From NCBI GenBank assembly GCA_949294455.1, contig CASFHD010000009.1, positions 1-40,883 of the forward strand: a stretch of DNA of 40,883 nucleotides, written 5' to 3'. The DNA is from an uncultured Christensenella sp. GTDB lineage: Bacteria; Bacillota; Clostridia; Christensenellales; UBA1242. A model generated the notes under the pieces. That model did no database searches. It was not told the origin of the DNA and worked only from the letters and a program-made list of their open reading frames with translations. Numbering within the stretch: the first letter of the stretch is position 1; each line of letters starts with the position of its first letter. A program made the position numbers and the translations under genes. This document shows, in pieces, positions 1-7,174 of this stretch.

Positions 1-6
1 TATTTG

Positions 7-40
7 TACGCGCGCGTATGTATATATATATTATAAATAA
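7..40. repeat. CG-repeat palindrome followed by TA tract
   Basis: A perfect 12-base palindrome TACGCGCGCGTA (7-18) is followed by an alternating TA run (about 22-32). Four consecutive CG steps are very rare in sequence this AT-rich. Alternating purine-pyrimidine runs of this kind can adopt cruciform or Z-DNA forms. Its role is unknown and the window edge cuts off its left context. Confidence 0.5.
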
Positions 41-74
41 ATATATTATGAAAAACATTTAAATTAAAATAATT

Positions 75-158
75 ACAAAATTTGTATAAATTTATATTTT
101 TTTACATATTTTATTTATTTAAATAATAATGTATTGACAAAATTTGTATAAATTTATA
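75..158. promoter_or_regulatory. Two 22-bp direct repeats, operator-like
   Basis: An identical 22-base sequence occurs at 75-96 and 137-158. Each copy is two abutting palindromes, ACAAAATTTGT and TATAAATTTATA (sharing the central T). The second copy fills the spacer between the -35 and -10 boxes of the M16 peptidase promoter, which is where a repressor would bind. The match is seen directly; the operator role is inferred. Confidence 0.45.
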
Positions 159-162
159 AAAT
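134..162 (+). promoter_or_regulatory. Promoter of M16 peptidase gene, probably leaderless
   Basis: TTGACA (134-139), a 17-base spacer and TAAAAT (157-162) lie only six bases before the ATG at 169. There is no ribosome binding site between them. Transcription would start at or next to the start codon. Confidence 0.55.
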
Positions 163-168
163 TTTTTT

Positions 169-1449
169 ATGAAAATTAAAATTTACAATTATAAAAAAGG
201 TGGAACATTACTTTACACAAAAACTAAAAATAAATCTTCTGGATTGTTAGTAAGTTTTAAAGTTGGTCATTTAGATAATTATCTAAACGGAATATCACAT
301 TTTCTAGAACACTCTTTATTTTTAGAAACAAATAAACGAAATCACGAACAGTTACAAAAAGATTTAAACGAGACTTGTTTTATTAATGCGTTCACAAATT
401 CTAATACAACCAATTTTGAATTTTACAGAACAAATAAACTTTTCGATAAATCTTTAGAATTGTTTTCGGACATGATAACCAACACTAAATTTGTAGATAG
501 TTTAATAGAAAAAGAAAGAGATGTTATTTTAGAAGAATATAACATAAAAATTACTAATTCAAAAAATAGTCCTCATTTTAATTTATTAAAATCTTATACA
601 AATAAAAAATTTGATGAAAGATTGCTGATAGGTAATAAAGAAGACTTAAATAAAATCAATGCTAAAATATTAGAAAAATTCAAAAATGTTTACTATAATG
701 TTGAAAATATGATATGTGTTGTGAATTCTTCATATAGTTTTAAAAAAATCAAAAACAAAATATACAATAATTTCATTAAAAAATTGCCAATAGGTCGAGA
801 AAATTCAATTAAATATTTAGACATAAATAATAAAGGCAATATGATATTAACTCAAAATGACAATGAAAAATTAGATATTATTTTTTTAATTAAAGTACCA
901 AAAATTAATAAAAATGATAAAATTTACTTAAAAAAATTGTATGTTTTAAAATTATTAACATCAATGTTACACAATAAATTATTTAACAAATTAAGAGATT
1001 TAGGATATGTATATAGTTTTTCAGTATATAACATAAACGAAAATAATAGTGCAGGTATATGCTTTAATTTTTCCTGTTCGCAAGAAAATTTATATAACAT
1101 TATAAAAGCAATTAATGATGAAATTAATTATATACGACAAAACAATATTAGTGAAAAAGAATTTAATATTGAAAAAAATAATTTTTTATATTCATTAGAT
1201 GAAGATTACAACTCTCCAAGACATATTAATGCGTATATTTTATATCACTATTTGAATTCACTTTTAGATACATTTAAAGATTCAACCCTAGTCAAAATTA
1301 TAAATTCAATAACAGTTCAAGATATTAACGAATTTTTTAATGAAACATTTAATTTAGAAAATGAATTATATATTTCTTTAAACTGTAAATTTAACAAAAT
1401 TAAAAAACCTAATTATAAAAAATTAAAAAATTTATTATTAAAAGAGTAA
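169..1449 (+). CDS. M16 family zinc metallopeptidase (YmfH-like)
   Basis: A 426-residue protein of the M16 (pitrilysin/insulinase) family. The inverted zinc motif HxxEH is intact as HFLEH at residues 44-48, and the distal zinc-ligand region is present as an E-x6-EE pattern at residues 116-123, so it is probably catalytically active. The rest has the two-repeat M16 layout. There is no signal peptide, suggesting a cytoplasmic enzyme, as for YmfF/YmfH of Bacillus. In Bacillus those peptidases are encoded near ymfI (an SDR), spoIIIE, pgsA and recA; here that block lies at 22.6-29.7 kb while this peptidase stands alone beside the origin. The substrate is unknown. Transcription is probably leaderless from the promoter at 134-162, and a hairpin terminator overlaps the stop codon. 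Confidence 0.8.
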   Translation: MKIKIYNYKKGGTLLYTKTKNKSSGLLVSFKVGHLDNYLNGISHFLEHSLFLETNKRNHEQLQKDLNETCFINAFTNSNTTNFEFYRTNKLFDKSLELFSDMITNTKFVDSLIEKERDVILEEYNIKITNSKNSPHFNLLKSYTNKKFDERLLIGNKEDLNKINAKILEKFKNVYYNVENMICVVNSSYSFKKIKNKIYNNFIKKLPIGRENSIKYLDINNKGNMILTQNDNEKLDIIFLIKVPKINKNDKIYLKKLYVLKLLTSMLHNKLFNKLRDLGYVYSFSVYNINENNSAGICFNFSCSQENLYNIIKAINDEINYIRQNNISEKEFNIEKNNFLYSLDEDYNSPRHINAYILYHYLNSLLDTFKDSTLVKIINSITVQDINEFFNETFNLENELYISLNCKFNKIKKPNYKKLKNLLLKE

Positions 1450-1463
1450 AAAACTCTTTTTTT
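1441..1463 (+). terminator. Rho-independent terminator after M16 gene
   Basis: The stem AAAGAGT/ACTCTTT with a five-A loop is followed by a T run. The left arm contains the last codons and overlaps the TAA stop. Confidence 0.75.
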
Positions 1464-1479
1464 ATAATATTTTTTTGAC

Positions 1480-1508
1480 TTGACAATTATATTTTTTAGA
1501 TTTATCAT
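1480..1508 (+). promoter_or_regulatory. recF promoter, leaderless configuration
   Basis: A perfect TTGACA (1480-1485), a 17-base spacer and TATCAT (1503-1508) end seven bases before the recF ATG at 1516. No Shine-Dalgarno sequence fits in the gap, so the mRNA should begin at the start codon. Confidence 0.65.
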
Positions 1509-1515
1509 AAAATAA

Positions 1516-2598
1516 ATGATTATTAATAAAGTCGAATTGATAAATTTTAGGAATTATGAAAAAGAAACAATATCTTTTAAAAAAGGTATTAATTTTATTG
1601 TTGGAACAAATGCTCAAGGAAAAACAAATTTGCTTGAATCTATATATTTATGCGCTCTAGGTAAAACTCCAAAACCTATAAAAGAAAAATCATTAATACA
1701 ATTTAATAAAGATTTTGCTTCTATTCTGTTAAAATTTTCAACTATTGCAGGGAATAAAACTATTAATTATATTTTAAATAAGACTATAAATAAAATAATA
1801 AAAATAAATAATATTCCTATTTTAAAATTATCTAGTTTAATAGGAGAACTAAATTTAGTATATTTTTCTCCTGATGAATTGAAATTGGTAAAAGAATCAC
1901 CTGAAGATAGAAGAAAATTTATGGATATATCAATAAGTCAATATGACAAAGTATATCTAAACACCTTGCTCAAATTTGAAAGAATATTAAAACAAAGAAA
2001 TGCGGTATTAAAAAGTAATATATCTTTAAATACAAAAAAAGAACAGTTGAATATTTGGAATCAACAATTTATAGAAACCGCCACTGAAATAACATTAAAA
2101 AGAATAAATTTTATCAAAAAACTTCAAATATTTGCTGAAAAAATTCATTTTTTCTTGACAAAAAGTGAAAAATTAGAGATTTTTTATAATTTTAATTCAG
2201 ACAAAGATGAAATTAAAAAATATTTTTATAACGCTTTTGAAAAGAATTTTATAAAAGAATGTGAACTTGGATTTACTTTGGTAGGTCCTCATCGTGATGA
2301 TTTAACTTTGCTAATAAACGGATTAGATTGTAAATACTTTTGTTCGCAAGGTCAACAAAGAACAATCTCTCTGTCTTTAAAACTTGCTATAATGGAAATT
2401 ATACAAAATGACACAGGTGAATATCCTGTACTTTTACTTGATGATGTTATGAGTGAATTAGATAACAACAGAAAAAAACTTTTGCTATCCGCTGTTTCAA
2501 AATATCAAACTTTGATTACTTGCACTGAAATACCTGCAACTGATGAAGATTATTATGCTATCAAAATTGATAATGGTAAAGCATCTACTAATTTTTAA
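1516..2598 (+). CDS. recF: DNA replication and repair protein RecF
   Basis: A 360-residue SMC-like ATPase that helps load RecA on gapped DNA in the RecFOR pathway. The N-terminus shows the RecF pattern (NFRNYE) followed by a Walker A box GTNAQGKT at residues 30-37. The C-terminal part carries the signature region (SQGQQRT, about 276-282) and a Walker B LLLDDVMSELD (about 305-315). Length matches the family (about 360-375). The gene lies upstream of dnaA rather than downstream of dnaN as in most Gram-positive bacteria. Its own promoter has no ribosome binding site. Downstream is a folded, T-run-terminated element rather than a direct link to dnaA. Confidence 0.95.
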   Translation: MIINKVELINFRNYEKETISFKKGINFIVGTNAQGKTNLLESIYLCALGKTPKPIKEKSLIQFNKDFASILLKFSTIAGNKTINYILNKTINKIIKINNIPILKLSSLIGELNLVYFSPDELKLVKESPEDRRKFMDISISQYDKVYLNTLLKFERILKQRNAVLKSNISLNTKKEQLNIWNQQFIETATEITLKRINFIKKLQIFAEKIHFFLTKSEKLEIFYNFNSDKDEIKKYFYNAFEKNFIKECELGFTLVGPHRDDLTLLINGLDCKYFCSQGQQRTISLSLKLAIMEIIQNDTGEYPVLLLDDVMSELDNNRKKLLLSAVSKYQTLITCTEIPATDEDYYAIKIDNGKASTNF

Positions 2599-2612
2599 AT
2601 TTGTATTATACT

Positions 2613-2697
2613 AGACTTGACCTTTCAGTAAGATGATAGGTCAGATTTTATATTTATATTTCAACGATAGTCTTGTCTATCTGACAAGTCTTTTTTT
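2613..2697 (+). terminator. Structured RNA or terminator between recF and dnaA
   Basis: The recF-dnaA gap holds several pairings before a seven-T run. AGACTTG (2613-2619) pairs with CAAGTCT (2685-2691). Inside lie TGACCT/AGGTCA (2618-2623 with 2638-2643) and GATAG/CTATC (2666-2670 with 2677-2681). CTTGTC/GACAAG (2672-2677 with 2683-2688) is an alternative that competes with two of these. The simplest reading is the recF terminator. The alternative pairings also resemble an attenuator or small RNA. Confidence 0.5.
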
Positions 2698-2766
2698 GTT
2701 AAAAGTATAATCTTTATAACAAAAAAGAAAATCAAAAAAAACAACAAAAAGAAATCGCCGCGTCTA

Positions 2767-2795
2767 TTGACAAATTTTTTTTATTATTATAAAAT
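2767..2795 (+). promoter_or_regulatory. dnaA promoter
   Basis: TTGACA (2767-2772), a 17-base spacer and TAAAAT (2790-2795). The predicted transcript has a leader of about 20 bases carrying AGGTGG (2813-2818). No DnaA box was found here, so classic autorepression is not obvious. Confidence 0.6.
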
Positions 2796-2823
2796 AACTT
2801 TGTATATTTATTAGGTGGTTGTT

Positions 2824-4191
2824 ATGGATTTAAATCAACAGTGGAATAAAGTTTTAGATATTTTACAAAATGAAGTTACCGCAGTTACTTTTGACTTATG
2901 GGTTGAACCTTTAAAACCTATTCAATACTGTGATGACGAATTTTTAATGGTTGCTAATTCTGTAACAGCAAAAAATCAAGCTAATAATCCAAATTTATTT
3001 CAAAAAATTCAAAATGCTGTAAGAAAAGTTTTTAATAACTACACTATTTTAAAAATTATTGATAATGAAGAAGCACGAAGCATTAAAAACAAAGAAGAAG
3101 AATTGACTAAAGAAATTCCTCAACAGTCATCATACTTCAGTAATGAAAATAAAGTTGAAAGCAAATTTAATTCAAAATATACATTTGATAATTTTATTGT
3201 TGGAAAAAGCAATCAGGTTGTTCAAGCGGCAGTTTATACAGTTGCATGCTATCCTAGTGAAAAAATTAATCCATTATTTATCTATGGAGGTGTGGGTCTT
3301 GGAAAAACTCACCTTTTGCACGCAGCGGGGAATTATTTAGTCGAACACAGACCTGAACTTAATGTTTTATATGTAACCTGTGAAACTTTTACAAATGATT
3401 ATGTTGATTCATTACGACTTGCTAAAGATAAATCAAATACTGCCTTTAGAGATAAGTATAGAAATGTTGATGTTTTAATGATTGATGACATTCAATTTAT
3501 TTCTAACAAACCCGGTATTCAAGAAGAATTTTTCCACACTTTCAATGACTTATATCAAAATAACAAACAAATAATTATAGCATCAGATAGAGCGCCTAAA
3601 GAAATGTCAGCACTTGAAGAAAGATTGCGTTCTCGATTCTCAAGCGGATTAATTCAAGATATTCAATCTCCAGATTATGGAACAAGAGTTGCTATTTTAA
3701 GAAAAAAAGCGAGTCAGGAAGGATATTTAGTTGATGATGATGTAATTAATTACATAGCAGAATTTTATGATACGAATGTAAGAGAAATGGAAGGTATTTT
3801 GTCTAAAGTATGCTTTTATTCGTCTTTAATTGGTAAAAGCAGTGCTTCTATGGAAGATGCAAAAGAAGCATTAAAAGATATTGATTACACTTCTAATAAC
3901 ACTATAACCGCTGATAAAATTATTAATACCGTCTGTGAATATTTTAAAGTATCTAAAGATGATATTATTGGCAAAAAGAAAAATAAAGAAATTGTTGAAC
4001 CTAGACAATTATGCGTTTATCTAATAAATGAAATGATAAACATACCTCTTGCGGCAATAGGTGAAATATTTGGAGGAAGAGATCACACTACTATTATGCA
4101 CGCCAGAGATAAAATTTCTACTCAAATAAAAGTTAATCCGCATATAAAGACAATCGTCCAAGATATAAAATCTCAAATATCTAAACACTAA
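2824..4191 (+). CDS. dnaA: Chromosomal replication initiator DnaA
   Basis: A 455-residue AAA+ initiator that binds DnaA boxes and melts oriC. Domain I is at about 1-80, a short linker domain II at 80-115, and the AAA+ core starts at about 118 with Walker A GGVGLGKT (155-162) and Walker B VLMIDDIQF near 218. Domain IV contains the DnaA signature GGRDHTTIMHA (about 418-428) that reads the box. The ATG at 2824 is preferred over an in-frame GTG at 2815 because that GTG lies inside the ribosome binding site AGGTGG. The stop codon overlaps a near-consensus DnaA box (4189-4197), the first of a cluster in the adjoining gap. Confidence 0.98.
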   Translation: MDLNQQWNKVLDILQNEVTAVTFDLWVEPLKPIQYCDDEFLMVANSVTAKNQANNPNLFQKIQNAVRKVFNNYTILKIIDNEEARSIKNKEEELTKEIPQQSSYFSNENKVESKFNSKYTFDNFIVGKSNQVVQAAVYTVACYPSEKINPLFIYGGVGLGKTHLLHAAGNYLVEHRPELNVLYVTCETFTNDYVDSLRLAKDKSNTAFRDKYRNVDVLMIDDIQFISNKPGIQEEFFHTFNDLYQNNKQIIIASDRAPKEMSALEERLRSRFSSGLIQDIQSPDYGTRVAILRKKASQEGYLVDDDVINYIAEFYDTNVREMEGILSKVCFYSSLIGKSSASMEDAKEALKDIDYTSNNTITADKIINTVCEYFKVSKDDIIGKKKNKEIVEPRQLCVYLINEMINIPLAAIGEIFGGRDHTTIMHARDKISTQIKVNPHIKTIVQDIKSQISKH

Positions 4192-4357
4192 TGCACAAAA
4201 TTGTGAATAAATTGTAGATAACTAATTTTACTTTGTGGACTAAATTATGAAGTTATCCAAATTTAATCCACAATTTTTTTTAATTTATTTAGTACTTTTT
4301 ATAAATTTTCCAACAATAATAATACTACATATTGATTTGTACACTATTTTATGCACA
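4189..4357. promoter_or_regulatory. DnaA-box cluster on the dnaA side of oriC
   Basis: Two sites match TTATNCACA exactly: 4202-4210 (reverse strand) and 4349-4357. Four differ at one position: 4189-4197 (TAATGCACA), 4213-4221 (reverse, TTATCTACA), 4253-4261 (TTATCCAAA) and 4264-4272 (TAATCCACA). Six sites in 170 bases in both orientations fit an initiator-binding region. Confidence 0.75.
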
Positions 4358-4547
4358 ATTCCACAAAGACTAATATTTCATCTACAAACAAAAAAAATAT
4401 TTTTATAAATAAAAGCGTGTGCGGAATAAATAACAAATTACAGTTATTAGTTTTTTAGTAAAAAACAATTAAAAGTAATTAAGTTTTTTAACTAAAAGAA
4501 CATAAATATTTTAATATTTTTTTAACTTAAAGCACTATATGGATTTA

Positions 4548-4966
4548 TAGTTATTTAAAAAGTTAAAAACAATATAATGTTTATTTACATAATTTTGTTA
4601 TTATTAAAAGTAAAAAATTTAAAAAAAATATAAAAAATATAAAATAAAATCAATAGTTATTTACAATAAAAAACTAAATAACTGATAAAAAGTATTTTAT
4701 ATAATTTGCAAAAAAATTTATTTTGTTATTTATAAATTTAATTATTAATGCTATATAATTATTACTAAAAATATTAAGTTGTTTTAATGTAAAATTAAAA
4801 AAAATTTTTAACATCTTATCGTGTTTTTTAAGTTACTGATTTTGCTATTTTAACACTTTTCAAATATTCAGTTTAATAACATAGTTAGTTATTTTATTTT
4901 ATAACATAAATTACAAATAAAAATTAGTTTATTAAAATCTAAGTTATAATAAAAACTAGTTATTTA
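4548..4966. repeat. AGTTATTTA repeat array in oriC
   Basis: TAGTTATTTA occurs at 4548-4557, 4654-4663 and 4957-4966, TAGTTATTTT at 4886-4895, and CAGTTATTTA on the reverse strand at 4675-4684. The strong DnaA boxes nearby read AGTTATCC, so these share the AGTTAT core and may be low-affinity DnaA sites; the copy at 4654 continues as TTATTTACA, two changes from a perfect box. Confidence 0.45.
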
Positions 4967-5120
4967 ATAAATTTAAAACACAATATAACTTGTTTTTTAA
5001 CAACTTAAAACACAATGTTAATTGTTATTTAAATTGTTTAAAAAACGAAATTAATTATTTATTTATATTAATATATATAATAAGTTTTATTATTAAACTT
5101 TGAATCTTTATAGTATGTAG

Positions 5121-5151
5121 TTATCCACATTTGCACAAAATTTGTGGATAA
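5121..5151. promoter_or_regulatory. Inverted pair of perfect DnaA boxes before dnaN
   Basis: TTATCCACA (5121-5129) and its reverse complement TGTGGATAA (5143-5151) are separated by 13 bases and extended by AG/CT on the outside. They lie 16 bases upstream of the dnaN -35 box, so they could serve both initiation and DnaA control of dnaN. Confidence 0.8.
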
Positions 5152-5167
5152 CTAATTTCATTATTTC

Positions 5168-5196
5168 TTGACAAAGTTTTTACACTATGTTAGAAT
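5168..5196 (+). promoter_or_regulatory. dnaN promoter
   Basis: TTGACA (5168-5173), a 17-base spacer and TAGAAT (5191-5196). The leader carries GGAGG (5215-5219) five bases before the ATG. Confidence 0.75.
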
Positions 5197-5224
5197 TTCC
5201 GTGTAAATGATTTCGGAGGAATAT

Positions 5225-6322
5225 ATGTACTTTAAATGTGATGGATTAGACTTATCCGAAGCAGTAAGCAAAGTTATTAAGGCAACTTCTTCAAAAACAA
5301 CTTCCCCTATTTTAGAAGGCATTAAATTTACTTGTGATGGCGATTATGTAACCTTACTTGCAACTGATTTAGAACTTTCAATTCAGAAAACTATTAAAGC
5401 AGAAGTTATGGGTGATGGTGAAATTGTTGTCCCAGGCAGATTGTTTAGTGATTATTTAAGAAAGCTTACAAACGAAAAAATTGAATGTTCTTTGGAACTT
5501 GGAAACAGATTAAAAATTGCGTATAATGAGAGCAAAGGTTACATACAATGTATGGACGTTCTTGAATTCCCTGCTGTAAAAGAAATATCAAAAAATAGTT
5601 ATTTTGAAATTTCTCAAAAAACTTTAAGAAATATAATTAACAAAGTTATATTTTCAGTAGCAGTTGATGATAGCAAAGCTATTTTAAAAGGTGTTTTATT
5701 TGAAATTGAAGGCGAAAATTTAAAAGCTGTCGCTGTAGATGGTTATCGACTTGCAATGTGTTCAACAAAGGTAAAAGTTCAAAATGTAACACAAAATGTT
5801 ATTGTACCTGGAAGAAGTTTACAAGAAATTAGCAAACTTTTATCAGACAGTGATGAAATGGTAAGAGTTTATGTAGATTCAAACATTTTGATGTTAGACT
5901 TAGGAGATACTGTTGTAACCACAAGGCTTATTGAAGGACAATTTATTAATTATAAACAGATTATATCTAATAACTTTGAAACAGGTGTTGTTATTAGAAA
6001 AGTTCAATTAGAAGATGCAATTGAAAGGGCAAGCATTTTATCAAAAATTGATAAAAATAATCTTGTAAAATTTGATATTAGAGAAAATGTTTTAACTCTT
6101 ACTTCCAATTCAGAAATTGGTAATATTACTGAAAATATCAGTGCAAATGTTGATGGTAACGATTTGATAATTGCTTTTAATTCAAAGTATTTTTCTGATT
6201 GTTTGCACGCTATCGACGATGAATATATAAAACTTAATTTTGTTAATTCTGTTAATCCTTGCATTGTTACTGCTTGCGAGGGTGGAGAATATTTATATTT
6301 GATTTTACCTGTAAGAATTTAA
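5225..6322 (+). CDS. dnaN: DNA polymerase III sliding clamp (beta subunit)
   Basis: A 365-residue protein forming the ring-shaped processivity clamp. It begins MYFKCDGLDLSEAV and shows the three tandem clamp domains of about 120 residues each. Family hallmarks include the TSPILEGI segment in domain 1, VAVDGYRLAM in domain 2, and the C-terminal YLILPVRI strand that forms part of the partner-binding pocket. The ATG at 5225 is chosen because GGAGG at 5215-5219 lies just upstream; an earlier ATG at 5207 would include this ribosome binding site. It has its own promoter and a strong terminator, so it is probably a single-gene unit. Confidence 0.97.
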   Translation: MYFKCDGLDLSEAVSKVIKATSSKTTSPILEGIKFTCDGDYVTLLATDLELSIQKTIKAEVMGDGEIVVPGRLFSDYLRKLTNEKIECSLELGNRLKIAYNESKGYIQCMDVLEFPAVKEISKNSYFEISQKTLRNIINKVIFSVAVDDSKAILKGVLFEIEGENLKAVAVDGYRLAMCSTKVKVQNVTQNVIVPGRSLQEISKLLSDSDEMVRVYVDSNILMLDLGDTVVTTRLIEGQFINYKQIISNNFETGVVIRKVQLEDAIERASILSKIDKNNLVKFDIRENVLTLTSNSEIGNITENISANVDGNDLIIAFNSKYFSDCLHAIDDEYIKLNFVNSVNPCIVTACEGGEYLYLILPVRI

Positions 6323-6343
6323 AGGACAAAAAGTCCTTTTTTT
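6321..6343 (+). terminator. Terminator after dnaN
   Basis: The stem AAAGGAC/GTCCTTT with an AAAAA loop (6321-6339) is followed by TTTT. It begins at the dnaN stop codon. Confidence 0.8.
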
Positions 6344-6357
6344 CATTGATTTCTCAC

Positions 6358-6386
6358 TTGACAATATCTTAAATAATAGTTATAAT
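6358..6386 (+). promoter_or_regulatory. Promoter of the rpmH operon
   Basis: A perfect TTGACA (6358-6363), a 17-base spacer and a perfect TATAAT (6381-6386). This consensus promoter fits a highly expressed ribosomal protein gene and probably drives rpmH-rnpA-yidD-yidC-jag. Confidence 0.85.
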
Positions 6387-6431
6387 ACTGAAATCTAACT
6401 ATTGTGTAGAAATCTAAAAAGGAGAATAAAT

Positions 6432-6563
6432 ATGAAAAGAACTTATCAACCAAAGAAATGTCAACGCAACAGAGTACACGGTTTTAGACAAAGAATGAAA
6501 ACTTTAAATGGTAGAAAAGTTTTAAAAAGAAGAAGAAATAGAGGTAGAAAAGAACTTGCTTAA
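6432..6563 (+). CDS. rpmH: 50S ribosomal protein L34
   Basis: A 43-residue, very basic protein starting MKRTYQPKK and ending in [11 protein letters not shown], the usual L34 pattern (VHGFRQRM in the middle). It binds 23S rRNA in the large subunit. AGGAG (6420-6424) precedes the ATG. It overlaps rnpA by eight bases. In most Gram-positive genomes rpmH diverges from dnaA; here it runs in the same direction as dnaA and dnaN. Confidence 0.97.
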   Translation: MKRTYQPKKCQRNRVHGFRQRMKTLNGRKVLKRRRNRGRKELA

Positions 6564-6906
6564 TTCTGTAAACAGATTAAAAAAAAATAAAGAATTCAAT
6601 TATATTTACAGAAAGGGCAAAGTTGTTTTTTCTAAATTTTATAATATTAATTATGTTAAAACTAATCGCAAAGATTCAAAGTTTGGAATTTCAGTCAATA
6701 AAAAAGTAGGCAAAAGTGTAATTCGAAGCAGAATAAAAAGATTGTTAAGCGAAATTATACGCCATAATCTTTCAAACATTGTGGTAAACAATTATGTAAT
6801 CACAGCAAAAAATGAGATTGTCGGTAAAACGTATCACGAAATTGAAAAAGATTTATTATACACTTTAAACAAAGCAGGATTGTTGAAAAATGTTGAAGAT
6901 TTATAA
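6556..6906 (+). CDS. rnpA: Ribonuclease P protein component
   Basis: A 116-residue basic protein that assists the RNase P RNA in trimming tRNA 5' ends. It shows the [10 protein letters not shown] start region, [11 protein letters not shown], and the RNA-binding RNR motif as RSRIKR at residues 57-62; the usual Asn is Ser here. Translation appears to start at TTG 6556, inside the end of rpmH, with GAGG at 6541-6544 as a somewhat distant ribosome binding site, so coupling to L34 translation is likely. It overlaps yidD by 17 bases. Confidence 0.93.
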   Translation: MLNSVNRLKKNKEFNYIYRKGKVVFSKFYNINYVKTNRKDSKFGISVNKKVGKSVIRSRIKRLLSEIIRHNLSNIVVNNYVITAKNEIVGKTYHEIEKDLLYTLNKAGLLKNVEDL

Positions 6907-7174
6907 TATCTATAGAATAATATTTTACCCATTTAACTTGCTTTTCATTGGGTTAATATATATTTATAAATTTTTAATTTCACCCGCCATAAAGCCTAAT
7001 TGCCAATATGTTCCGACTTGTTCTTCGTATGCTGTTGAAACATTAAAAAAATGGGGTATAATTGAATCCTTTATTATAATTGCCTTTAGAATAATTAGAT
7101 GCAGACCTTCAATTAATGGAAAAATAGATTTAATTCCTATAAACATAAAAGGAGATTATAAGTGGTTATGCTAA
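6890..7174 (+). CDS. yidD: Membrane protein insertion efficiency factor YidD
   Basis: A 94-residue protein with a hydrophobic N-terminal segment (about residues 8-30) and the YidD core SPAIKPNCQYVPTCSSYA, including the conserved cysteines (38, 44) and Tyr-Ala. It is membrane-associated and aids YidC/Sec-dependent insertion. The ATG at 6890 lies within the end of rnpA, and the gene's end overlaps the yidC start by 13 bases, so the cluster is tightly translationally coupled. The second half (RCRPSINGKIDLIP) is shorter than usual but keeps the CRP element. Confidence 0.92.
   Translation: MLKIYNIYRIIFYPFNLLFIGLIYIYKFLISPAIKPNCQYVPTCSSYAVETLKKWGIIESFIIIAFRIIRCRPSINGKIDLIPINIKGDYKWLC

Larger units (their letters stand above)
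4189..5160. other. oriC: Probable replication origin (oriC)
   Basis: The dnaA-dnaN gap is about 1 kb, extremely AT-rich and without credible genes. DnaA-box clusters mark both ends: 4189-4357 on the dnaA side and an inverted perfect pair at 5121-5151 on the dnaN side. Between them are recurring AGTTATTTA elements and long A/T runs suitable as an unwinding element. TTAAAACACAAT also repeats at 4973-4984 and 5005-5016. Location between dnaA and dnaN is a standard place for oriC in Gram-positive bacteria. Function is inferred from this architecture; cumulative GC skew would be the direct test. Confidence 0.75.

Noticed and set aside
4360-5100. Possible CRISPR-like or tandem repeat array in the dnaA-dnaN gap
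   Set aside because: The repeated elements are about 10 bases, irregularly spaced and in both orientations; no unique spacers of constant length.
5207-5224. Upstream ATG start for dnaN
   Set aside because: It would place the ribosome binding site GGAGG inside the coding region and add residues not found in the family.
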